From: Deltaproteobacteria bacterium | Lineage (GTDB): Bacteria; Desulfobacterota; Desulfuromonadia; Geobacterales; Pseudopelobacteraceae | DNA length: 64,000 nt | Assembly: GCA_021850095.1 (NCBI GenBank) | Contig: JAJZRX010000001.1 | Coordinates: 62,001 to 126,000 of the forward strand | Reading direction: 5' to 3' | In this document: in pieces, positions 1 to 8,316 of the stretch | How positions within the stretch are numbered: the first letter of the stretch is position 1 | Layout of the letters: each line of letters starts with the position of its first letter | The notes under the pieces: model-generated | Databases searched by the model: none | What the model was told of the DNA's origin: nothing | The model's input: the letters and a program-made list of their open reading frames with translations, nothing else | Program-made: the position numbers and the translations under genes

Positions 1-9
1 AACAAAAAT

Positions 10-44
10 GGCAGGATCCGGGCGGAAAACCGCCAGACCCTGCC
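10..44 (-). terminator. Rho-independent terminator
   Basis: Read on the minus strand, a nested hairpin (GGCAGG...CCTGCC around GGCGG-TTTT-CCGCC) is followed by ATTTTTGTT. It lies downstream of the leftward small gene and ferritin-like gene and would end that unit. Confidence 0.6.
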
Positions 45-116
45 AAAATTGAGTACTATAACTTCAGAGATGCAATTTTTATGATGTAACCGATTCGAAC
101 GTAACCGGTTTGAGTG

Positions 117-314
117 TCAATGAATCATTTCGGAGCACTCCCTGCGCTCCCACGAATCAAGCTCGCCGTTTTCAAGACGAACCTGAACCGTTTCTCCCTC
201 CAGGGTACAGCCGAACGAGATACCTTTTTCACCGGTTTTGACGTTTGTCAATACTACGCCTTCATCACGCTGTTCGGTCCGGTAGCAGACCTGCTGATAG
301 TTTTGAACTCTCAT
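117..314 (-). CDS. small hypothetical protein
   Basis: A 65-residue soluble protein of unknown function. The start is ATG at 314 (MRVQNYQQ...), preceded by the good Shine-Dalgarno AAGGAAGG about 7 nt upstream; the longer ORF-track start lacks this. The composition (repeated VxLxNxxTGE, Glu-rich) suggests a small beta-rich fold, but no family is recognised. It lies 42 nt downstream of the ferritin-like gene on the same strand and is probably cotranscribed, ending at the hairpin at 10-44. Confidence 0.6.
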   Translation of the reverse strand: MRVQNYQQVCYRTEQRDEGVVLTNVKTGEKGISFGCTLEGETVQVRLENGELDSWERRECSEMIH

Positions 315-356
315 GGCACACCTTCCTTTCTGAAAACTGATTGCCGTGTCGCGCAA

Positions 357-851
357 TCAGAGTGAACGCAAATTGGAAAACTCTCCCCACTCCAGATAGC
401 AATCCGGAGCTTCCACAAAATCGTAGATTCCTTCGACTTCTTTCAGGTGATGTTTCTCATTTTCGGCCAGCCAGGTCAGAAGCGCCTTGGTGTTCAGATT
501 GGGCTCGGCCCTGGCCATCCCTTCGCACAGCCTGATCATCTCTTCTTCGGCCTGCAGGACATGATCAAAAGCGTCCCGGTCGCGCCGCATCGCTTTGGTG
601 ATATCGTGGGTGAACAACAGCTCCCGGAAACCGTTCATGACATGAGCGGCCCGTTCCACCAGTTCCGACTCGGCATCGGCGCCGCGGGCGGCTTTCCTGG
701 CCGCTTCCAGGGCATCCATATGCTTCCTCTGGCTGTCTGCCAGAAGGCGGTACAACTCGCTCAATTCGCGATCCTGCACATCCTTGCCGAGAGTTTCATA
801 AAAGCGCAGGCAGTCATCTTCGAATCGTGTCATAAAATCCAGTGCGTTCAT
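357..851 (-). CDS. ferritin-like / rubrerythrin-type diiron protein
   Basis: A 164-residue all-helical protein of the ferritin-like superfamily, probably binding a di-iron centre. Pairs of Glu with downstream Glu/His recur as in rubrerythrin-type four-helix bundles (RFEDDCLRFYE near residue 10, QRKH near 42, QAEEEMIRL near 100, ENEKHHLKE near 130). No C-terminal rubredoxin CxxC knuckle is present, so it is not a classical rubrerythrin. The start is ATG at 851 behind AAAGGAGGTGAG; the ORF-track start is a GTG three codons upstream that overlaps the SD. A role in iron handling or peroxide stress is inferred from the fold only. Confidence 0.7.
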   Translation of the reverse strand: MNALDFMTRFEDDCLRFYETLGKDVQDRELSELYRLLADSQRKHMDALEAARKAARGADAESELVERAAHVMNGFRELLFTHDITKAMRRDRDAFDHVLQAEEEMIRLCEGMARAEPNLNTKALLTWLAENEKHHLKEVEGIYDFVEAPDCYLEWGEFSNLRSL

Positions 852-1001
852 AAAACTCACCTCCTTTTATGAAGTGAGTATACCACAATCGGATAAACAA
901 GACTATAAAAGTCTTCTATTGATTCGCTAATGCTGATTGATGTGCAAAAGAATCATGGTTGGTTGTGCGGATCAGGGGAATCGGGAAGAAATGACGCCGG
1001 G

Positions 1002-1826
1002 CTAGTCATAGGTTTTCCTTACAAGGTGGGCCAGCAGCGCGATCAGCAGCATGACCGATACGGCCAGGGCTCCGGCTATCTTGCGCCGCTGGACGGCCTG
1101 GTCCCATTCGGTCAGAACAGCCTGGATCTTCTTCAGTTCAAGCTGAATCCGGGCCGCTTGCTTGTTGACCGTTTCCAGATTGACGTTGTGAAACAGGGAG
1201 TGGAAGCTGTTGCGCAGGGAAAACAGCTCCTTTTCCAGCTTCTCGGTGTTGCTGCCGATCTTTTTAAAGTCGTTCAGGCGGGTTTCGGTCGCCACGAGCA
1301 GCCCTTCAGTTTCCTGCATGGCAGCCCGGATCGTGCGGGCCCGCTCGTAGCTGTGGCAGCGGCTGCAGCTTTTTTCGTTGATCAGTTCCAGTGTGGCCTT
1401 TAGAACCTGGTGATTGCCGTGGCAGGTGACGCAAGTTGGGCCGCCCCGGCCCAGGGCCAGGCCGTGGGCGCTGGCCAGATAATCCCTCATCACGCCCACA
1501 TGGCAGCGGCCGCAGAAGGCCGGGATGTCCGGTTCCTGGGGGACACCCAAAAAGCCGCGCTGCGGGTTCATGGCGTTGGCGGCGTCCTGCGGGTCACCAC
1601 CGTGGCAGTCATGGCAGGCGATGTCGTTTTCGGCATGGATGCTGCCCCGCCAGAGCCGAATCGGCTGGCTGTATATTTCCGGCAGACCAGAGTGGCACTG
1701 GATGCAGACGATTTCGGCCGTCTCCTGGGCCAGGCCGGGCCGCGTCAGCAGGAGTGCGATCAGAATCAGTGGAATCAGGCTGAAAAGCCGCATGAAGTTT
1801 GCCATGATTATTTCCCGATACCTCAT
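1002..1826 (-). CDS. pentaheme c-type cytochrome of a bc-type complex
   Basis: About 274 residues. An N-terminal hydrophobic signal/anchor (LFSLIPLILIALLL) is followed by five CXXCH haem-binding motifs (CIQCH, CHDCH, CGRCH, CVTCH, CSRCH). Next come a long charged helical, probably coiled-coil, stretch and a C-terminal membrane segment (ALAVSVMLLIALLAHLV). It probably receives electrons from the Rieske/cytochrome b pair encoded upstream. The start at 1826 overlaps the cytochrome b stop (ATGA), indicating translational coupling; an internal ATG at 1805 (MANFMRL) is an alternative. A multihaem c subunit replaces the monohaem c1 of mitochondrial-type bc1, a pattern known in Geobacter relatives. 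Confidence 0.85.
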   Translation of the reverse strand: MRYREIIMANFMRLFSLIPLILIALLLTRPGLAQETAEIVCIQCHSGLPEIYSQPIRLWRGSIHAENDIACHDCHGGDPQDAANAMNPQRGFLGVPQEPDIPAFCGRCHVGVMRDYLASAHGLALGRGGPTCVTCHGNHQVLKATLELINEKSCSRCHSYERARTIRAAMQETEGLLVATETRLNDFKKIGSNTEKLEKELFSLRNSFHSLFHNVNLETVNKQAARIQLELKKIQAVLTEWDQAVQRRKIAGALAVSVMLLIALLAHLVRKTYD

Positions 1827-2926
1827 GAGTAGTGCCCCCAGATGCCGAGCCCGATCCAGAGCAGCAGACCGGCGATAAAACAGGCCAAAAACAGCGGTCG
1901 TTTGAGCGGATGCCGCTGCCGGCCCCGGTCGATGAACGGCAGCAGCGCCAGGAAGGTCATGGCGGCCCCCTGCAGCGACAGGCCGATCAGCTCGTTCGGG
2001 AATAGTTTCAGGGTCTGGTAGTTGGCCAGAAAGTACCACTCCGGCTTGATGTGGGCCGGGGTCACAAAGGGATTGGCCGGTATGAAGGCATCTTTGGGGA
2101 AAAACAGGTAGGGGTCGAAAAAGAGCACTGCCAGGAAACAGGCCAGGTAGAGCGCGATCGAACGCAGATCTTCCAGGGCATAGTTGGGGAAGAAGGGAAT
2201 GCCGCCGGGGTGGTCTTCGTAACGATAGCTGTCGGCTGGCGGCGGAATTGGTGTCTCCGGCTGTCCGAAAGGGGGTGTCGACACGCCGGTTCGTTTCAGC
2301 AGGAACAGGTGCGCCCCGATCAGCGCGGCGATCAAGAGCGGAATGACCGCCACATGCAGGGCGAAGAAACGCCCCAGGGTCGGCGGCCCAACCAGCACGC
2401 CTCCCCGCAGAAATTCCACCAGATAGGGACCGATCAGCGGGATCGCACTGGCGCTGTTGGTGGCCACGGTGGTGGCCCAGAAGGAGAGCTGGCTCCAGGG
2501 GAGCAGATAACCGGTCAGGGAGATGCCCTGCACCAGACTGAAGAGGATGAAGCCGGTCAGCCAGTTCAGCTCACGCGGGCGTTTGTAGCTTCCCATCAGC
2601 AGTACCGAAAGCATGTGCAGCAGCAGGGCCAGCACCATCATGTTGGAGCCGACCGCATGGAACATGCGAATCAGCCAGCCGAAGGGAACCTCGTTCATGA
2701 TCTGGCTGACGCTTTTGAAAGCTTTGTCGGCATCCGGCACATAATAGATCAGCAGCAGAATACCACTCAGCACCTGCAGGGCGAAGGCGACCAGTAGAAT
2801 GCTCCCCATTGAATACCAGGCATTGATGTTGCGCGGCAGCAGATAACCGGTCAGCTCTTTCCGTACTATTTCACGCACACCGATGCGCAGATCGATCCAA
2901 TCAACAATCTTTTTCAGCAGCGTCAT
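1823..2926 (-). CDS. cytochrome b subunit, quinol oxidase bc complex
   Basis: 367 residues, a single-chain cytochrome b with the N-terminal four-helix haem domain and the C-terminal subunit-IV-like part. The Qo-site signature PEWYF is visible (KPEWYFLANYQ), as are paired His in the haem helices (FHAVGSNMMVLALLLHML, FALHVAVIPLLIAALIGAHLF). The start is ATG at 2926 behind GGGGGAAG; the upstream part of the ORF-track protein is a shadow of the Rieske gene. It is the quinol-oxidising membrane core and lies between the Rieske gene (23-nt gap) and the pentaheme cytochrome (4-nt overlap). Confidence 0.92.
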   Translation of the reverse strand: MTLLKKIVDWIDLRIGVREIVRKELTGYLLPRNINAWYSMGSILLVAFALQVLSGILLLIYYVPDADKAFKSVSQIMNEVPFGWLIRMFHAVGSNMMVLALLLHMLSVLLMGSYKRPRELNWLTGFILFSLVQGISLTGYLLPWSQLSFWATTVATNSASAIPLIGPYLVEFLRGGVLVGPPTLGRFFALHVAVIPLLIAALIGAHLFLLKRTGVSTPPFGQPETPIPPPADSYRYEDHPGGIPFFPNYALEDLRSIALYLACFLAVLFFDPYLFFPKDAFIPANPFVTPAHIKPEWYFLANYQTLKLFPNELIGLSLQGAAMTFLALLPFIDRGRQRHPLKRPLFLACFIAGLLLWIGLGIWGHYS

Positions 2927-2949
2927 TGAGCTTCCCCCGAAAAATCCGT

Positions 2950-3366
2950 TTATCCTACGGTGATGTTTCCGCCACTCACACTGAAGGGGATTTTTGCCAG
3001 CGGCTTGGGTGGCGGACCGGCGATGACGACACCATCGGTGCTGAAACGTCCAGCATGGCAGGGACAGAGGAAGTCCTGGCTCTCCTTCTGCCATTGCACG
3101 ATGCAGCCCAGATGGGTGCAGACCGCCGAGAGCGCAACCAGGCCGCCGTCCCGCTTGCGCACCAGCACCGCCGACGAACCGGCGTACTCGAAAAACCTGG
3201 CTCCGCCTTCCGGGATGTCACCTTCCGGTACCACAACCTTTCCGGCCGCTTCCCTGCTTGAACGGGGTGCCAGATAGCGGAACAACGGCCAGCCGACCGC
3301 CGCTGCCGCCAGCGCCCCCAGTCCGGCCAGACCTATGCCGAGGAACGTCCTTCTTTTGTGGTCCAT
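2950..3366 (-). CDS. Rieske [2Fe-2S] protein of bc complex
   Basis: 138 residues. A Tat-like N-terminus (KRRTFLGIGLAGLGALAAAA) serves as signal/anchor and is followed by a Rieske domain with both cluster motifs, CTHLGC near residue 83 and CPCHAGRF near 102. The start is ATG at 3366, with GGGAG 5 nt upstream, rather than the GTG at 3372. It is the first gene of the three-gene bc operon and would pass electrons from quinol at the Qo site to the pentaheme cytochrome on the outer face of the inner membrane. Confidence 0.92.
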   Translation of the reverse strand: MDHKRRTFLGIGLAGLGALAAAAVGWPLFRYLAPRSSREAAGKVVVPEGDIPEGGARFFEYAGSSAVLVRKRDGGLVALSAVCTHLGCIVQWQKESQDFLCPCHAGRFSTDGVVIAGPPPKPLAKIPFSVSGGNITVG

Positions 3367-3481
3367 ATTCACTCCCGGACGGCAAATTTGTGAGAAACTA
3401 TAAACCTTGATCGGGGATTTGCAAACAGTTGCGGCGGGTCGCGTCGGTCAAGGATCTTCAACCATCGCTGCTCAACTCGAC

Positions 3482-4534
3482 CTACCCGCCATTGCCGAAG
3501 ATCGTCAGGCAGTTCTTGCCACCCCGTTTGCTGGCATACATGGCCTCGTCGGCATTGGCCATCACGGCACGCACATCATCACCATCCTCGGGATAACCGG
3601 CCAGTCCGGCCGAAAGTGTGGTCGTGATAGTAGTGCCCTCAAAATCGAAGGGAGTTGCCTCCATCCCCCTGACGATACGTTCCACAGCAACGGCCACATC
3701 CTGTTTGCACGTTTCGTTGAACATGATCACGAATTCATCGCCGCCGTAACGGGCACAGATATCAGAACTACGTACGTTTTCGGTTATCATCCGGGCCACT
3801 TTCTGGATCAGCAGTGTTCCGGCCAGGTGACCATGCCGATCGTTGATCTTTTTGAGGTTGTCGGCGTCGATCATGCAGATCGCATAAGGCCGGGTATAGC
3901 GCCGGGCCAGCTTTTCCTGGATATCCGACAGCAGAAAGAAATTACGCATGTTGTTGATGCCGGTGACCTCGTCGGTCAGGGACAGCCGTTCCACCTCCTG
4001 GCGGGCGCTTTCGCCTTCGCCGGCCAGCATGGCTCCCAGATGGGCGATCAGCATGAAGGGAAATACTTCCAGCAGGTTGGACAGGTAATAGCTGCTTTCG
4101 CGAATCTCGGCTGAAGCAAGCAGCGCGTAGGAAGCTATCGCCAGTCCGGCCATGAAATAGGTTACCCGCCGCCCCTGGGTCAGGGCGGAGGCCATCAGGA
4201 TCAGGTAGATCAGCGACATGAACGGACTGGACAGCTTGCCGGTATGCCAGCAGACCGCCACGATAAATGCCAGAAAGACCATCAGATCGGTAAAAGTCTT
4301 GAAAGCGCTGTATCTGCGGGAGAGCAGTCCGTAGCGCGCGTTCAGGTTATAGAAGAATAGCACGATGCAGAAAAGTGCCAGAAATATAGTGCCGGAAGCG
4401 TCGCCCGGTAGCAGCTTGATGTCCAGAACCACCAGCACAATCAGCAACCAGGAGATATTGCCCATGATGCGGTCATAGCCTTTGTAGCGCTGCTGGGAGG
4501 GACGGGTGGTGTCAGGCTGGGGCGTTTCGTTCAC
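3482..4534 (-). CDS. membrane GGDEF diguanylate cyclase
   Basis: 350 residues. About six membrane segments fill residues 25-165, followed by a short helical linker and a GGDEF domain (LTDEVTGINNMRNFF to the C-terminus) with an intact YGGDEF signature near residue 262, so it is probably active in c-di-GMP synthesis. The membrane part could sense a ligand but matches no family I can name. The start is GTG at 4534 behind AGGAGGA; a downstream ATG (MGNISWLL) is possible. It lies 25 nt from the YqaA-like gene on the same strand. Confidence 0.85.
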   Translation of the reverse strand: MNETPQPDTTRPSQQRYKGYDRIMGNISWLLIVLVVLDIKLLPGDASGTIFLALFCIVLFFYNLNARYGLLSRRYSAFKTFTDLMVFLAFIVAVCWHTGKLSSPFMSLIYLILMASALTQGRRVTYFMAGLAIASYALLASAEIRESSYYLSNLLEVFPFMLIAHLGAMLAGEGESARQEVERLSLTDEVTGINNMRNFFLLSDIQEKLARRYTRPYAICMIDADNLKKINDRHGHLAGTLLIQKVARMITENVRSSDICARYGGDEFVIMFNETCKQDVAVAVERIVRGMEATPFDFEGTTITTTLSAGLAGYPEDGDDVRAVMANADEAMYASKRGGKNCLTIFGNGG

Positions 4535-4559
4535 GGCAAGTATCCTCCTGGAGTTCTGT

Positions 4560-5009
4560 TTATCCGGCGCTTTTCAGAGTTATCAGCGCGACTGCCGCAT
4601 AACGGGCCAGCTTGCCGATGACCACCAGCAGCGAAAACAGGCCGAAATTGACCTTCAGCATACCGCCCGCCAGGCAGAGCGGATCGCCGACCACCGGCAG
4701 CCAGGAAAAAAGCAGCGAATAGGCGCCGTAGCGTTGATAATAGTCGTGGGCGCGCTGCTGCTGATGGGGGGAAACCCGCAGCACACGCTCGATCAGCCAC
4801 CGGCCGCCCCACAAGCCGACCAGGTAGGTGACCACCGCCCCCAGATAGTTGCCGAAAGTGGCCACCGCGACCGTCGGGAGCGGCTCGTAGCCTCCGGCCA
4901 GCATCATCACCAGCAGCCACTCCGAACCGAGCGGCACAAGGGTTGACGCCAGAAAGCTCATGCAGAACAGGGACAGATAACCGGGCTGGTTGAGCCAGTC
5001 GTGTAGCAT
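4560..5009 (-). CDS. YqaA/DedA-type (SNARE-associated) membrane protein
   Basis: 149 residues with four to five hydrophobic segments, typical of the YqaA branch of the DedA/VTT superfamily. Landmarks are LASTLVPLGSEW, GNYLGAVVTYLVG and the half-helix SWLPVVGDPLCLAGGML, which matches the re-entrant-loop motif (F/W-x-P-x-x-G-D). Its molecular function is uncertain; the superfamily is linked to lipid transport and membrane homeostasis. The start is ambiguous: the ATG at 5009 gives the usual family N-terminus, but no clear SD precedes it. The ORF-track start at 5048 is a TTG. Confidence 0.75.
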   Translation of the reverse strand: MLHDWLNQPGYLSLFCMSFLASTLVPLGSEWLLVMMLAGGYEPLPTVAVATFGNYLGAVVTYLVGLWGGRWLIERVLRVSPHQQQRAHDYYQRYGAYSLLFSWLPVVGDPLCLAGGMLKVNFGLFSLLVVIGKLARYAAVALITLKSAG

Positions 5010-5126
5010 GACAGTATATGTCAGAAATGTATTGTCAAAGACGCTCAAATACTTACAATGCTCCCTGTTTCCGATGCAATTTTGCGTTTATTGTAGCGAT
5101 AAATTCAGTTTCGGCAAGGAGGAAGC

Positions 5127-6176
5127 ATGCAGAAGGGAAAACCGTCCAAAAAATATTCCCAGGCGGGAAGACTGCACTCGATCATCCGGCTGCTGGAAAC
5201 CAGGCGCGGTCTGACGCTGGATGAACTGGCCGAAGAGTGCCGGGTTGACCGGCGCACGATCCACCGCGACCTGAATGCGGTGGAGGAGGCCGGCTACACC
5301 CTGACATCCGAATGGTGCGAAGGTAAAAAAGTCTACAGCTTTCTCAACAGATCGCGCAACATTCCCCCGATCACCTTTTCCCTGCAGCAGATGATGTCGC
5401 TCTACCTGCTCCGGTCGCTGGGTTCCCATCTGGCCGGTACCCCTTTTCTGGCCGAAATCGACGATCTCTTCCGCTCGATCAACTCGGTTCTGCCGGATCG
5501 TTACGCCGCCCACCTGGAGCGGATTGCGCGGGTGTCGCTGCCAATTTTGCACGGAGCCCGGGATTATTCCCGCTCGGCGGCCCATCTGGCGGAGCTGCAG
5601 CGGGCGCTGCTGCACCAGTACCGCATCCGCCTCAGTTACGCCAAAAAGAACAAGGGCGAGCCCGATCAGTACCAGCTCGATCCCTATACCCTGGTTTTTC
5701 ACAAGGGGGGCATTTATCTGCTGGGGAATGCCCATAATCGCAGTGCCCTGCGTCTCTTTGCGCTGGAGCGGATCTGCGGTGTGGAGGTCACTCGTCAGCG
5801 TTTCGAGATTCCCAAGGAGTACCAGCCGGAAGAGCATTTCAGCAGTGCTTTCGGCCTGGTCCGTGACAAACAGTTCAAGGTGCGGGTGCGATTTTCAGCC
5901 GATGTGGCTCATGCCATCCAGGATCGGATCTGGATGCCTGGACAGACGACCAGCAGCGACGGCGAAGGGCGGGTAACGGTCGAGTTTGAGGCGGCCGGGC
6001 AGATGGAATTGGCTTCCTGGGTGCTTTCCTATGGCGCCCACGCCGAGGTGCTGGAACCGCCCGAACTGCGCCGGGAGGTCAAACGTCAGGTCAAGGAGAT
6101 GCGCGAGTTCTACCGCAGCAAGGAGAAGGAGATCGACAAGAGTGAGAAGAAGGGCAAGCGCCTGCAGCTGCGCTAG
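5127..6176 (+). CDS. HTH/WYL-domain transcriptional regulator
   Basis: 349 residues. The N-terminal winged HTH (residues about 12-65, LDELAEECRVDRRTIHRDLNAVEEAG) resembles DeoR/HTH_11. A WYL domain (about 140-225, with YQLDPYTLVFHKGGIYLLGNAH) and a C-terminal WCX extension follow. The start is ATG at 5127 behind AAGGAGGAA. WYL proteins often bind nucleotide or nucleic-acid ligands and control stress or defence genes, but no obvious target lies next to it. It ends in a hairpin shared with the convergent dcuB. Confidence 0.85.
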   Translation: MQKGKPSKKYSQAGRLHSIIRLLETRRGLTLDELAEECRVDRRTIHRDLNAVEEAGYTLTSEWCEGKKVYSFLNRSRNIPPITFSLQQMMSLYLLRSLGSHLAGTPFLAEIDDLFRSINSVLPDRYAAHLERIARVSLPILHGARDYSRSAAHLAELQRALLHQYRIRLSYAKKNKGEPDQYQLDPYTLVFHKGGIYLLGNAHNRSALRLFALERICGVEVTRQRFEIPKEYQPEEHFSSAFGLVRDKQFKVRVRFSADVAHAIQDRIWMPGQTTSSDGEGRVTVEFEAAGQMELASWVLSYGAHAEVLEPPELRREVKRQVKEMREFYRSKEKEIDKSEKKGKRLQLR

Positions 6177-6194
6177 GCTGTTACCTGATAACAC

Positions 6195-6223
6195 AAGGCC
6201 GCACCCGAACCGGATGCGGCCTT
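6195..6223. terminator. bidirectional terminator between WYL regulator and dcuB
   Basis: AAGGCCGCA and TGCGGCCTT form a 9-bp stem. It lies between two convergent genes and probably ends both. Confidence 0.7.
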
Positions 6224-6248
6224 TGAATTTAGTGCTTGAGATGACTGC

Positions 6249-7577
6249 CTAAAAAATCATCCTCGAAATCGCATAGGCCACCACGGTTGAAACGCTGACC
6301 CCTACAAGCCCTGGAATCATGAAGCTGTGATTGAGCAGGTACTTGCCGATGCGGGTTGTGCCGGTGCGGTCCATGTTGATTGCGGCCAGGTCGCTGGGGT
6401 AAAAGGCGAAGAAGAAGTAGGCGTAGCTGGCCGGCATCAGGCCCAGCAGCAGCGGGATCGGCAGTCCCAGCGCCAGTCCCAGCGGCAGCGTGATGGCCAG
6501 CGTGGCGGCCTGACTCTTGACAAAGGCCGAGATGCAGAAGGTAGCGATGGCAAAGGTCCAGGGGGCGATCTTGACCATGATGCCGATATTGTCCACCAGG
6601 AATTTCTTGTTGGCCGAGATGAAGGTGTCGCTCATCCAGGCGATGCCAAAGATCGATACGACCGCGATCATGCCGGCGATGAAGACGCTGGAGTGGGCGA
6701 TGTCCTTGGCCTTGACATCGGCGGTAAACATGATGAAGGCGCCGTAGGCCAGCATGACGAACTGTACGACCGTTGTCATGGCAACCGGTTTCTTGTCGGC
6801 CGTCAGCGGCAACAGCTCGGGAAGACTTGCCAACAGAATGATCGAGCCGACGCCGGCGAAGAACAGCGCCACCGAGATCTTGGCGGTGGTGGAGATCTTT
6901 TTGTTCAGGGTCGTCACATCCGCATCCAGTGCTTTCTTGAAATCCGGATCCTGCAGGCGGGCCTGGAATTCGGGATCCTTGTTCAGGTCTTTGCCGCGGT
7001 TGAAACTCCAGGCGGCCGCCGCCAGCACGCCGATCACGCCGGCCGGCATGGTGACCGAGATGATATCGATCAGTGTCACCGGATAGCCGGCCTTGGCGGC
7101 AAAGCCGAGGAAGAAGGTCACTGCCGCCGCCACCGGACTGGCGGTGATGCCCATCTGCGAGGCGACGCTGGAAATGGCCATCGGCCGCTCGGGGCGGATG
7201 CCGGTTTTGAGCGCTACGTCGGAAATAACCGGCAGCAGCGCATAGACGGCATGGCCGGTGCCGCAGCAGACCGTCAGGAAGAAGGTCGAAAGCGGCGCCA
7301 GGATCGTTACGTATTTGGGGTGGGCACGCAGCAGCTTTTCGGTCAGCTGCACCAGATAGTCCAGGCCGCCGGCCACCTGCAGCGTGGCCGAGGCGGTCAC
7401 CACCGCCAGGATGATCAGCATGACCGCGATCGGCGGCTCGGAAGGTGGGCTGCGGAAGCCCAGCACCAGCAGCGAAACGCCCAAGCCACCGATCAGGCCG
7501 AGCGCGACGCCGCCCCGGCGGATACCGATCAGAACAGCTCCCAGCACCAGCACGAATTGAACCCAGAACATTAGCAT
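6249..7577 (-). CDS. dcuB: anaerobic C4-dicarboxylate transporter, DcuA/DcuB family
   Basis: 442 residues with 10-12 membrane segments. It has the DcuA/B family pattern: an N-terminal GxxxGGxxLGLxGGLGV region, ATLQVAGGLDYLV, HPKYVTILAPL, CGTGHAVYALLPVI and SSVASQMGITASPVAAAV. It should exchange or import fumarate, malate and aspartate against succinate in the inner membrane. The start is ATG at 7577 behind GGAGG, not the upstream GTG. It is controlled by a sigma-54 promoter at 7649-7665 with three palindromic sites further upstream, and faces a kinase/activator operon. Distinguishing DcuA from DcuB is not possible here; DcuB is inferred from the regulated context. Confidence 0.9.
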   Translation of the reverse strand: MLMFWVQFVLVLGAVLIGIRRGGVALGLIGGLGVSLLVLGFRSPPSEPPIAVMLIILAVVTASATLQVAGGLDYLVQLTEKLLRAHPKYVTILAPLSTFFLTVCCGTGHAVYALLPVISDVALKTGIRPERPMAISSVASQMGITASPVAAAVTFFLGFAAKAGYPVTLIDIISVTMPAGVIGVLAAAAWSFNRGKDLNKDPEFQARLQDPDFKKALDADVTTLNKKISTTAKISVALFFAGVGSIILLASLPELLPLTADKKPVAMTTVVQFVMLAYGAFIMFTADVKAKDIAHSSVFIAGMIAVVSIFGIAWMSDTFISANKKFLVDNIGIMVKIAPWTFAIATFCISAFVKSQAATLAITLPLGLALGLPIPLLLGLMPASYAYFFFAFYPSDLAAINMDRTGTTRIGKYLLNHSFMIPGLVGVSVSTVVAYAISRMIF

Positions 7578-7648
7578 AACGACCTCCACGGCGAGGGATG
7601 AGATTGGCGGGACGGTCAGGTCTCCGCATTGTTTCTGTTCTGATGCAG

Positions 7649-7665
7649 AGCAGGGAGAGTGCCAA
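7649..7665 (-). promoter_or_regulatory. sigma-54 promoter of dcuB
   Basis: The minus strand reads TTGGCACTCTCCCTGCT, with the -24 element TGGCAC and the -12 element CTGC. The invariant GG and GC are separated by exactly 10 nt. The predicted transcription start is near 7640, about 60 nt before the dcuB ATG. Confidence 0.75.
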
Positions 7666-7741
7666 TCCGGCCAAATCTTGCAAGATCCTGAAACAACTAG
7701 GTAAAGTGCGGTTGGCTGGATTGAGTGAAATGGAAAATGTC

Positions 7742-7846
7742 ATAACCGGCAGTTATGACGAGCAGGCGCTATTCGGGTTATGTCCTTTAATTTCATTTGG
7801 TTAGCTGTCAATATAACCGCTGGTTATGGTTATAACCTCTGGTTAT
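7742..7846. promoter_or_regulatory. three ATAACC-N3-GGTTAT palindromes (probable activator binding sites)
   Basis: The three 15-bp inverted repeats are ATAACCGGCAGTTAT (7742-7756), ATAACCGCTGGTTAT (7813-7827) and ATAACCTCTGGTTAT (7832-7846). The last two overlap a central GGTTATAACC, and a half-site GGTTAT lies at 7776-7781. Centres fall about 110, 180 and 200 bp upstream of the predicted dcuB start site, the usual distance for enhancer-binding proteins. The best candidate ligand is the Fis-type HTH of the response regulator at 8317-9732; this is inference. The rest of the 7578-7991 gap shows no other clear element. Confidence 0.7.
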
Positions 7847-7991
7847 GGGGTGCGGAGGAGTCGGCAGGGGCTCGTTTCCGGGTAGATGCAAATGGCGCAG
7901 GTTACAATTGCTACTTTCAGAAAATTGTGTCTTTGATGCTGCAAAATTGTCCATTGAACTGCAGACGGGTTAGAGCGAAAGGAAAGTATCC

Positions 7992-8297
7992 ATGGGAATT
8001 GAGGTCTATGTGGGGCAGATTTCCGGGCTGGTGACGGAAGATGAAGTGCGGAAATTGTTCTCCGTGGTGGGGACGGTGGAGTCGATCCATCTGGTGATCG
8101 ATTCGGACTCAGGTGAATTCAGGGGCTGCGGATATGTCCGGATGTCAAGCGAGGAAGAAGCACGGGAGGCGATCGATCTGTTGAACGGAGCCCTGCTGGG
8201 CGACCGCCAGATTGTCGTAAAAAACGCCCCTCCCAAAAGCAGCCAGAAAAGCGGGGCATCCGGCGGCGGTCGGAGCGGCCGTGGCGGAATAAAGTAA
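7992..8297 (+). CDS. RRM-domain RNA-binding protein
   Basis: 101 residues. A single RNA-recognition motif spans residues 3-82, with RNP2 (VYVGQI) and RNP1-like (FRGCGYVRM) segments. A Gly/Ser/Arg-rich tail follows (SGASGGGRSGRGG). Bacterial glycine-rich RRM proteins are often cold- or stress-induced RNA chaperones. In RNP1 the usual aromatic (GFGFV) is replaced by Cys (GCGYV), which may weaken stacking. The start at 7992 has AAGGAAAG upstream. It diverges from dcuB and converges on the activator gene. Confidence 0.85.
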   Translation: MGIEVYVGQISGLVTEDEVRKLFSVVGTVESIHLVIDSDSGEFRGCGYVRMSSEEEAREAIDLLNGALLGDRQIVVKNAPPKSSQKSGASGGGRSGRGGIK

Positions 8298-8316
8298 ATC
8301 CGGCGCCGGGTATCCC

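Noticed and set aside
5009-5042. TTGACA ... TATACT promoter-like pair before the YqaA-type gene
   Set aside because: The boxes are only 14 nt apart, too close for a normal sigma-70 promoter, and would place the start at or after the ATG.
6327-7574. Long plus-strand ORF (415 aa) opposite dcuB
   Set aside because: It is a shadow of the conserved transporter; composition (His/Gln/Asp/Arg-rich) is that of antisense translation and no SD is present.
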